A stretch of DNA of 11,011 nucleotides, taken from positions 1-11,011 of the forward strand of contig CALKFX010000001.1 in assembly GCA_938084875.1 (NCBI GenBank), written 5' to 3'. This document shows positions 1 through 5,308 of the stretch, piece by piece. The translations under genes were made by a program, and so were the position numbers. How positions within the stretch are numbered: position 1 is the first letter of the stretch; each line of letters begins with the position of its first letter. Source of the DNA: an uncultured Flavobacteriales bacterium. Lineage in GTDB: Bacteria > Bacteroidota > Bacteroidia > Flavobacteriales_D > Parvicellaceae. The notes under the pieces are model-generated. The model saw only the letters and a program-made list of their open reading frames with translations. It made no database searches and was not told where the DNA came from.

Positions 1-887
1 CCATAATTTTCAATTGTAGAAAGATTAGAAAATACAATCTCACCAAACTTCTCTAATTTTTTAAGCTGACTTTTATTGAGCGATTCAAATGCAGATTGCG
101 ACATAACAATAATTGGAGAGTTATTTGCACCAATGACTTGTAGCATATTTCCAGCAAAATTATTCATTTGAGTAGCGGTAATTTCAATAACTTCTTTATT
201 AGTTTCTTGAAGGGAATTTAAAACCTTAACCTTTTCCAGTTGGTCATAAATTGTCTCTAAACAAATAACAGAAAATCTATCTCCCAGACACATCATTACA
301 TTGGTATGGTAAATTGGTGACTGTATTTGGTTAACTGTGTGAAGAGCATTGAAGTGAACAATATTATAATTCATTTTCTGGCCAAAATCAACTAAAATTT
401 TTTTGGAAGTTCTTTCCGACAAAGCAGCATAAGCTATTTTATTTTTTCTATCTAGAATCATACTTCCTGTTCCTTCTAGATAAAGGTTTTCTTGCTCATA
501 GATTGTAAAATCAACAGTAGATTTAATTTTAAAATTTAGTTTTTTTTCTAGTAAGTTAAAAATTTCTAAGTCTCTTTCCTTTCTTCTGCTTTTGGCAAAC
601 ATTGGGTATAGAATTTTAGTTCCGTCTTTATGAACAGAAAACCAATTATTGGGAAAGACAGCATCTGGATTTAGGTGATTATCCTTAGGATCAAATACAG
701 TCACCTTAACCCCTTTACTATCTAATTTATAAACCATATTATCAAATTCTCTAAGGGCATTCTCAGATATCTCTTTTTGGTTTTGATTGCTTATTGGATT
801 TTGAAAATGGTTGTTTTCTGCAGTCTCAGCATTATAGGTGAAACCCGTTGGTTTAATCATTAAAATACTATTTGTTATTTGCGACAT
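1..887 (-). CDS. ctlX: CtlX-type citrulline hydrolase (guanidino-modifying enzyme fold), 3' end cut by window
   Basis: I translated this by hand; 295 codons are visible and the frame runs off the left edge. The protein belongs to the CtlX branch of the guanidino-group-modifying (amidinotransferase/DDAH-like) superfamily. A characterised member in Francisella is a citrulline ureidase giving ornithine, CO2 and ammonia. Visible motifs are NPDAVFPNNW (residues 73-82), the YPMFAKSRR segment (94-102), EGTGS (138-142), which carries the expected active-site acidic residue, and YHTNV (193-197) with the likely catalytic His194. The catalytic Cys expected about 10-20 residues from the C-terminus is not in the window, so the protein should be only slightly longer than what is seen. 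The ATG shares its A with the stop codon of the upstream gene (TAATG), so translation is probably coupled. The family is confident; the substrate is inferred from homologues and from the neighbouring deiminase. Confidence 0.87.
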   Translation of the reverse strand, partial: MSQITNSILMIKPTGFTYNAETAENNHFQNPISNQNQKEISENALREFDNMVYKLDSKGVKVTVFDPKDNHLNPDAVFPNNWFSVHKDGTKILYPMFAKSRRKERDLEIFNLLEKKLNFKIKSTVDFTIYEQENLYLEGTGSMILDRKNKIAYAALSERTSKKILVDFGQKMNYNIVHFNALHTVNQIQSPIYHTNVMMCLGDRFSVICLETIYDQLEKVKVLNSLQETNKEVIEITATQMNNFAGNMLQVIGANNSPIIVMSQSAFESLNKSQLKKLEKFGEIVFSNLSTIENY

Positions 888-1816
888 TACTCTCGTATTA
901 ATGGAAGAGTAGAACATCTAAACAAACCTCCCATTTTAGATATTTCTGAATAATTTATATCCTCTACTAAAATATCTTTTTGTTGTAACCAACTATTCAA
1001 TCTTGAAAATCTAGAATCGGAAATTACCACATTTGGAGAAATCGAAAAAATGTTAGAATACATATTATTTTTTTCGTCTTTAGAAATGTAAAACAAATTA
1101 GACTTACCGATTAATTCTTCTAAATAAACAACATCACTTTTATTTTTAAAAGAATCTGGAGCTATTATGGCTAAATCGTTGGAAACTGGCTGAAAACAAC
1201 AATCTAGATGTAAGGTGTTTTCGTTTTTATAGTTATCCGATTTGAATAGTTCAAAACCCATAACCTTTTTATTGGGGAAATTATTTTTAATAAAATCTAC
1301 AGCTTCGAAATTGGTTCTAGCAACTTTATATTTATTAAAATCTGTTGGGTTAGAAGCTCCAATAAAAACATGGTCTTTAAAAATAGTGACATCCCCACCT
1401 TCAATCTTTGCTTTAGAATTAATCTTTAGAACTTTCTCAGTACTAATTTGAGCAAGAATATGATCAATAGCTGGAATTTCGCTAGATCTATTTTCAATGA
1501 TATTGGAAATTAAGAAAGTGTCTTGTATAACAAACCCTAAATCTCTAGCAAAAACTTGATTAAGATTTAGAATATTTTCTGGTCTTAAAACCTCCACATT
1601 GTACTTATTCAACAATTCCAAAAAATCTGTCATCTCCTTAGAAATATCTATTTCAGAAGGATAAGAGTTATTTTCTACATGGTAAATGGAGGAAGGGTCA
1701 AAGCATTCTTCTATATTGGGAACAGGACCAATATCGTTAGGAATTCCCAAAACCACCGATTTTAACAACCCTGTTTCACTATTTACACTGAGAGATATTT
1801 TAGAATTTGAATTCAA
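887..1816 (-). CDS. Arginine-deiminase/DDAH-like guanidino hydrolase
   Basis: This 309-residue, complete, probably cytoplasmic protein is of the guanidino-group-modifying superfamily, which hydrolyses arginine-type substrates through a covalent thiouronium intermediate on cysteine. Visible active-site signatures in order are FARDLGF (89-95, substrate-binding Arg-Asp), EGGD (139-142, acidic residue pairing with the His), LHLDCCF (202-208, catalytic His203) and CSTLPLIR (301-308, nucleophile Cys301). The FPNK and ARTNF segments and the C-terminal CSTLPLIR ending are typical of the roughly 300-residue Bacteroidetes arginine deiminase-like proteins. It lies directly upstream of ctlX with a 1-nt overlap, so arginine to citrulline here followed by citrulline to ornithine there is a reasonable pathway. 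Dimethylarginine or another guanidino compound remains possible. The ATG at 1816 gives a full N-terminus and lies 33 nt downstream of a perfect -7 element. Confidence 0.88.
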   Translation of the reverse strand: MNSNSKISLSVNSETGLLKSVVLGIPNDIGPVPNIEECFDPSSIYHVENNSYPSEIDISKEMTDFLELLNKYNVEVLRPENILNLNQVFARDLGFVIQDTFLISNIIENRSSEIPAIDHILAQISTEKVLKINSKAKIEGGDVTIFKDHVFIGASNPTDFNKYKVARTNFEAVDFIKNNFPNKKVMGFELFKSDNYKNENTLHLDCCFQPVSNDLAIIAPDSFKNKSDVVYLEELIGKSNLFYISKDEKNNMYSNIFSISPNVVISDSRFSRLNSWLQQKDILVEDINYSEISKMGGLFRCSTLPLIRE

Positions 1817-1849
1817 TTTTCTATTTAATTAACAGAGAGATTAGTTAGG

Positions 1850-1857
1850 CAAAAATA
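1850..1857 (-). promoter_or_regulatory. Bacteroidetes -7 element for the guanidino hydrolase/ctlX operon
   Basis: On the minus strand the sequence is TATTTTTG, a perfect match to the Bacteroidetes -7 consensus TAnnTTTG. It sits just after the stop codon of the upstream membrane-protein gene and 33 nt before the ATG at 1816, which leaves a leader of about 27 nt. I could not find a convincing -33 TTTG at the usual spacing; that position lies inside the end of the upstream gene. Confidence 0.5.
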
Positions 1858-1860
1858 CAA

Positions 1861-2268
1861 TTAATTATCAACTAAAATTTTCCTTAAAATATTTTGGTGA
1901 TCGGTCTTAATTGAAATGAAATATTCGCCATTTTTAAATTTAAGAGAATCTATTTTAAAAATCTTCTCCCCCTTTTCAATATTACCATTATAAATCTTTT
2001 CAAGTTGTTTTTCTTTTTTATCTAAAATATTAAAGTCTATGTTTTGTTCGTTACTTAAAGTAATTCCTATTTGAACATCTCCTTTAAATTCACTTGGAAT
2101 TGGCAATAGGTCAATGTAATTCTTAGCATTTAGATTTTTGTTTTTTCTAAGGGAATAGATAAACTTAATTAGCTTAACCAATAACCAAAAACCAAGAATA
2201 ACAGAAACTACACCAATAGAATTTATTAAAACTCTCCAAAATACGCTAGATGACCAAAGTTCTTTCAT
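1861..2268 (-). CDS. Small single-span membrane protein with FlgD-Ig/sorting-domain-like beta domain, unknown function
   Basis: I do not recognise this 135-residue protein as a named family. Residues about 13-38 form one hydrophobic helix (VLINSIGVVSVILGFWLL core) followed by a basic stretch (KLIKFIYSLRKNK). By the positive-inside rule the C-terminal domain would therefore be cytoplasmic. Residues about 64-135 have the spacing of a FlgD-Ig/type IX sorting-domain-like beta sandwich: an ITLSNEQNIDFNILD strand pair, a K.L..I..G.I..GE loop, then SLKFKNGEYFISIKT and a final RKILVDN. The fold call is my pattern reading, not a database hit. There is no cleavable signal peptide. The gene is followed closely by the guanidino hydrolase operon but a separate -7 element lies between them, so co-transcription is optional. 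The ATG at 2268 is the first in the frame. Confidence 0.68.
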   Translation of the reverse strand: MKELWSSSVFWRVLINSIGVVSVILGFWLLVKLIKFIYSLRKNKNLNAKNYIDLLPIPSEFKGDVQIGITLSNEQNIDFNILDKKEKQLEKIYNGNIEKGEKIFKIDSLKFKNGEYFISIKTDHQNILRKILVDN

Positions 2269-2276
2269 ATATTAAT

Positions 2277-2284
2277 CAAAATTA
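2277..2284 (-). promoter_or_regulatory. Possible -7 element for the small membrane protein
   Basis: The minus strand reads TAATTTTG, matching TAnnTTTG exactly, only 8 nt before the ATG at 2268. That would give a nearly leaderless transcript. No -33 TTTG appears at the normal 17-23 nt spacing, and chance matches are common in sequence this AT-rich. Confidence 0.25.
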
Positions 2285-2354
2285 GAAAACAAATTGGCAT
2301 AGTACCATTTCAATTTTGATATTTATACAATCTTTGTAACAAATAATATTTTTA

Positions 2355-2984
2355 TTGGATTTTAAAATTAGGATAAATAAAATTTTTCAGGCGTTTGATC
2401 TTCCACTTCCTGGAAAACAGGCCCATATAGAATTGGCTCCATACAGAAATGAAATAGAGTTAGATTTTAAAAATAAAAACCCAAAAATTGCAAGCACTTT
2501 ATTACTAATCTATCCTAAAGATGGGGAAACATTTTTTTGTTTAATTGAACGTCAAGAGTACGAAGGGACCCATAGCAATCAAATATCTTTTCCAGGTGGT
2601 AAAAATGAAAGTGGTGAATCTATGAAAGAAACAGCTTTGAGAGAAACTATGGAAGAGATTGGCGTTGATCCTATTTCCATAAATATTATTGGCGAGTTAT
2701 CACAAGTATTTGTCCCTCCGAGTAATTTTTTAATTCATCCATTTGTTGGCTATTGTGATTTTACACCAGATTTCAGAGCTAATGAAAGAGAAGTTAAAAG
2801 AATAATTGAAGTAAATATTGATGAGCTTTTCAAAAAAGATGTGATTAAAATTAAAAAGATGAGCTTTAAAAAAAGTAGTGGAAATGTGAATTTTGAAGTG
2901 CCTTATTTAGATTTAAATAATAAAATAGTTTGGGGAGCTACAAGCGTCATTCTTAATGAGTTTAGAAGAATGTTACAACTTTAA
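2355..2984 (+). CDS. Nudix hydrolase, CoA-pyrophosphatase type
   Basis: A 209-residue cytosolic Nudix protein resembling the NudL/YeaB coenzyme A pyrophosphatase group, which splits CoA into 3',5'-ADP and 4'-phosphopantetheine. The Nudix box is at residues 82-104 (G82, E88, R96-E97, E100-E101, G103). It is preceded by the group-specific stretch ending HSNQISFPGG (73-82), and PPSNFLIHPF (121-130) is also typical of the CoA-specific group. The N-terminal LPLPGKQAH..LAPY (residues 16-30) aligns with the start of homologues. This supports the TTG start at 2355: no upstream ATG exists in the frame, and the first internal ATG (residue 90) would cut into the Nudix box. The gene ends in a 12-nt tail-to-tail overlap with the response regulator. 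Substrate assignment rests on motif resemblance only. Confidence 0.86.
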   Translation: MDFKIRINKIFQAFDLPLPGKQAHIELAPYRNEIELDFKNKNPKIASTLLLIYPKDGETFFCLIERQEYEGTHSNQISFPGGKNESGESMKETALRETMEEIGVDPISINIIGELSQVFVPPSNFLIHPFVGYCDFTPDFRANEREVKRIIEVNIDELFKKDVIKIKKMSFKKSSGNVNFEVPYLDLNNKIVWGATSVILNEFRRMLQL

Positions 2985-3638
2985 TTTGTATCCAACTCCT
3001 TTTACTGTTTTGATATATTGATTACCAATTTTTTCTCTTAATTTTCTAATATGGACATCAATAGTTCTGTCACCGACAATAATATCATCACCCCATACTC
3101 TAGCTAATATTACTTCTCTAGTAAAAACTTTACCTGGTTTGGAGAATAGAAGTGCTAATAACTCAAATTCTTTTTTAGGAAGTAACATTTCTTCTCCTTT
3201 GAGAATCGCAACATATTTTTCGGTATCAATTTCCAATTCAACATTTGATTCAGAATTAACTTTAGATTCTGTTCTTCTTAGAAGTGCTTTAATTCTACTT
3301 ATTAAAACTCTTGGTTTTATTGGCTTATTAATATAATCATCTGCACCAGCATTTAACCCAGCTATTTGAGAATAGTCTTCGGCTCTAGCAGTTAAAATAG
3401 CTATTAAAGTACCATTTAAAAGATTATCTTCTCTAAACTCTATACAGGTTTCTATGCCATCCATTTCTGGCATCATTAAATCTAATAAAACAAGATCAGG
3501 CAAAAAGTCTTTGGCAATTTTAAGAGCTTCTTTTCCATTAGAAGCTTTCATAGTTTTAAAACCTTCCTTTGTGAGATGGTAATCTAATAGTTCCAAGATA
3601 TCTTTTTCATCGTCTACAATCAATATTTTTTTAGACAT
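2973..3638 (-). CDS. OmpR/PhoB-family response regulator (probable Pho regulator)
   Basis: A 221-residue two-domain DNA-binding response regulator. The receiver (1-120) has the acidic pair D9/D10, the phosphoacceptor D53 in LVLLDLMMPEMDG, T83 in the LTAR switch motif and K105 in NKPIKP. The C-terminal winged helix (about 133-221) shows the PKKEFELLALL strand-helix, the FTREVILARVWGDD segment and the recognition helix RTIDVHIRKLREKIG, ending KTVKGVGYKL. All key residues are intact. No histidine kinase lies beside it in the window, so its partner must be encoded elsewhere. It is divergent from a lipoprotein-TonB-receptor-Na/Pi transporter cluster, and the shared gap is full of TTAACA repeats. 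I therefore infer a PhoB/PhoP role; family membership itself is certain, the phosphate signal is not. A repeat also lies at the -33 position of its own promoter, suggesting autoregulation. Confidence 0.93.
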   Translation of the reverse strand: MSKKILIVDDEKDILELLDYHLTKEGFKTMKASNGKEALKIAKDFLPDLVLLDLMMPEMDGIETCIEFREDNLLNGTLIAILTARAEDYSQIAGLNAGADDYINKPIKPRVLISRIKALLRRTESKVNSESNVELEIDTEKYVAILKGEEMLLPKKEFELLALLFSKPGKVFTREVILARVWGDDIIVGDRTIDVHIRKLREKIGNQYIKTVKGVGYKLKL

Positions 3639-3666
3639 AATTTTAATTTTTTATAAAAATAATCAG

Positions 3667-3674
3667 CAAATTTA
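3667..3674 (-). promoter_or_regulatory. -7 element of the response-regulator gene
   Basis: The minus strand reads TAAATTTG, an exact TAnnTTTG match, 28 nt before the ATG at 3638. Twenty nt further upstream, where the -33 element belongs, lies TGTTAAC, the first TTAACA repeat of the adjacent array (plus-strand 3695-3700). A regulator bound there would overlap the -33 position, which fits autoregulation. Confidence 0.5.
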
Positions 3675-3694
3675 TATTAATGCTATCATTTAAG

Positions 3695-3797
3695 TTAACA
3701 TTTTATTAATAAAAAATATCTAAAACATTTAACATCACTTAGTCTTTATTTAACAGTAATAATATAGTGTTAACATACATATAATTAATTTTTAACG
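3695..3797 (+). promoter_or_regulatory. Array of TTAACA direct repeats, putative Pho boxes
   Basis: In the 233-bp gap between the divergent response-regulator and lipoprotein genes, TTAACA occurs at 3695-3700, 3729-3734, 3750-3755 and 3770-3775, with TTAACG at 3792-3797. The last five sites start 21, 20 and 22 bp apart, i.e. about two helical turns, so they lie on one face of the DNA. Weaker half-sites fill some 10-11 bp positions: TTAATA at 3706-3711 and TTAGTC at 3739-3744. TTAACA repeated with 5-bp spacers is the known PhoP box of Bacillus subtilis; PhoB-family dimers bind tandem repeats with an 11-bp period. I infer that the adjacent PhoB-like regulator binds here and controls both divergent genes. 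By chance one would expect well under one such hexamer in this length even at about 70% AT. Confidence 0.6.
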
Positions 3798-3828
3798 ATT
3801 AGTAAAGAGTGTAATTAAGTTTTACAAG

Positions 3829-3836
3829 TTTCTTTG
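3829..3836 (+). promoter_or_regulatory. Candidate -7 element of the lipoprotein gene
   Basis: TTTCTTTG differs from TAnnTTTG at one position and lies 35 nt before the ATG at 3872. There is no TTTG at the -33 spacing, as expected for an activator-dependent promoter. The closest strong TTAACA-type repeat (3792-3797) ends about 31 nt upstream, and a variant TTTACA lies at 3821-3826. Confidence 0.3.
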
Positions 3837-3871
3837 TCACATAATTTAACTTTTAAATAAAAAATCAAATA

Positions 3872-5191
3872 ATGAAAAATATAAAATTACCTTTTTTTGC
3901 TGCAATCCTCACATTAGGGTTGTTAAATAGTTGTGGAACTGACGGATGTACTGACCCAACTGCTACAAATTACAATTCAGATGCTACCAAAGATGATGGT
4001 TCTTGTGAATTTGCTGCTACAGAATACAAACTTTCTGGAACTTTAGCTGCTAATCAAACATTAGATGCTTCAGTAGTATGGTCTTTAGAAGGAAGAGTTA
4101 TTGTACCAAGTGGTGTAACTTTAACTATTCCGGCAGGTACTATAATAAAAGCTAAAGCTGGTACTGGAGCAAATGCTTCTTCTTTAGTAATTGCTAGAGG
4201 TGGAAAATTAATGGCAGAAGGTACTGCTAGTGCTCCTATTGTTATGACTTCAGAATCTGACGATATTACTGTGGGTCAAACTGCTGGATCATCATTAAAT
4301 GAGAACGTAAGAGGATTATGGGGAGGTTTATTGGTTTTAGGCAATGCTCCATGTTCCTTTTCTGGTGATGTAACTGAGTTACAAATTGAAGGAATTCCTG
4401 CTTCCGAAACCAATGGATTATACGGCGGTAGCGATCCTGCTGATAATTCAGGTGTAATACAATATGTTTCTATTAGACATGGTGGTGCTGAAATTGGTGA
4501 AGGCAATGAAATCAATGGTTTGACATTAGGTGGTGTTGGTACTGGCACAACAATTGATCATATTGAAGTGGTTGGTAATGTAGATGACGGTGTAGAGTTT
4601 TTTGGTGGAACTGTTAATGCTTCTGAACTATTAGTATGGGGACAAGGTGATGATGGATTAGATATTGATCAAGCTTATGCAGGTACTATTTCTAATTCAA
4701 TGGTTATCCTAAATTCTGCTTCCGATCATGCTCTAGAAATTGACGGCCCTGAGGGTTCTGCTCCAGGAAGTTTTACACTTAATAATATAACCTTAGTCGG
4801 AACTAATGATGAATGTTCTGCTACTGGTGTAGATGGTGAAATTTCTGATTACAGAAAAGGTGCTACTGGTGCTAATAACAATGTATATGTAATGAATTTC
4901 ACAGATGGTAAAGATATAGAATTAGACAAAGATGAAGATGCTAATAGTTACACAGCCGGAACATTAACTTTTTCTGGATATGAATTTACTCCAGCTACAG
5001 ATGGCGGTTCAGATTGCTTTACACCAAATCTTACTGATGGTTCTATATTTAATGATAAATCTTCTGTTGGATCTACTTTTGAAGCAGATGGTGCTACAAT
5101 TTGTACAGTGGTATCTACAGGTTCTAATACTGTAGGAGCTAACACTTCTGATTTTTCTTGGACATATGCATCTTCCAAAGGAGCTTTTTAA
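3872..5191 (+). CDS. Predicted outer-membrane lipoprotein with beta-helix-like body, partner of the TonB receptor
   Basis: A 439-residue precursor. Residues 1-20 form a lipoprotein signal with lipobox LNSC, so C21 would be acylated. Residues 26-45 are a CTDP-type module (CTDP.ATNYN..AT.DDGSC), a short acidic Cys-flanked motif common in marine Bacteroidetes envelope proteins. From about 50 to 439 the protein is Gly/Asn/Asp-rich with beta-helix-like turns: VIVPSGVTLTIPAGTIIKA (77-95), ARGGKLMAEG (108-117), GLWGGLLVLGNAP (148-160), IRHGGAEIGEGNEINGLTLG (201-220), DDGVEFFGGTVN (238-249), QGDDGLDIDQ (258-267) and LEIDGPEG (288-295). It ends FSWTYASSKGAF, without a type IX sorting domain. I recognise the family as recurring Bacteroidetes proteins encoded beside TonB receptors, but no activity is established to my knowledge. 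Position suggests a SusD-like accessory role or a substrate-binding or enzymatic surface protein. The upstream TTAACA array suggests induction under phosphate limitation. Confidence 0.82.
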   Translation: MKNIKLPFFAAILTLGLLNSCGTDGCTDPTATNYNSDATKDDGSCEFAATEYKLSGTLAANQTLDASVVWSLEGRVIVPSGVTLTIPAGTIIKAKAGTGANASSLVIARGGKLMAEGTASAPIVMTSESDDITVGQTAGSSLNENVRGLWGGLLVLGNAPCSFSGDVTELQIEGIPASETNGLYGGSDPADNSGVIQYVSIRHGGAEIGEGNEINGLTLGGVGTGTTIDHIEVVGNVDDGVEFFGGTVNASELLVWGQGDDGLDIDQAYAGTISNSMVILNSASDHALEIDGPEGSAPGSFTLNNITLVGTNDECSATGVDGEISDYRKGATGANNNVYVMNFTDGKDIELDKDEDANSYTAGTLTFSGYEFTPATDGGSDCFTPNLTDGSIFNDKSSVGSTFEADGATICTVVSTGSNTVGANTSDFSWTYASSKGAF

Positions 5192-5201
5192 AATACGTCA
5201 A

Positions 5202-5218
5202 TTAACATTTAGTTAATA
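5202..5218 (+). promoter_or_regulatory. Second Pho-box-like element: TTAACA-N5-TTAATA
   Basis: TTAACA at 5202-5207 and TTAATA at 5213-5218 are 11 bp apart, followed by TTAAGT at 5221-5226 and TTAAA at 5232-5236. The 17-bp core matches 3695-3711 of the upstream array at 15 positions. It lies just after the lipoprotein stop codon and before the terminator, about 100 bp ahead of the TonB receptor gene. It may be a second regulator site or a chance AT-rich match. Confidence 0.35.
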
Positions 5219-5240
5219 TATTAAGTAAAAGTTAAATTTT

Positions 5241-5279
5241 AAAAAACTGCCTTGTTAAAATAACAAGGCAGTTTTTTTT
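5241..5279 (+). terminator. Intrinsic terminator between lipoprotein and TonB receptor genes
   Basis: A perfect inverted repeat has CTGCCTTGTTA (5247-5257), loop AAA (5258-5260) and TAACAAGGCAG (5261-5271), followed by eight T (5272-5279). Six A before the stem extend it to 17 bp with the T tract. It lies 50 nt after the lipoprotein stop. It should end most lipoprotein transcripts, so the receptor gene is expressed from read-through or from its own promoter. If functional in both directions, the A tract on the other strand would matter little because no gene converges here. Confidence 0.93.
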
Positions 5280-5308
5280 ATGTATATAATTGCAGAAAAT
5301 TTGATTAA

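Noticed and set aside
1242..1451. Open frame on the plus strand opposite the guanidino hydrolase
   Set aside because: It lies entirely inside the well-supported deiminase-like gene, between its active-site motifs, and its translation shows no recognisable domain.
1829..1834. Single TTAACA upstream of the guanidino hydrolase operon
   Set aside because: It is isolated, with no partner at 11 or 21 bp, and such hexamers are expected by chance in AT-rich DNA.
3139..3336. Open frame on the plus strand opposite the response regulator
   Set aside because: It is an antisense shadow of an intact receiver/winged-helix gene with low-complexity Ser/Leu content.
4276..5178. Two minus-strand open frames (4276-4548 and 4948-5178) opposite the lipoprotein gene
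   Set aside because: Both are Pro/Ser-rich reflections of the Gly/Asn/Asp-rich sense codons; no start context or homology is evident.
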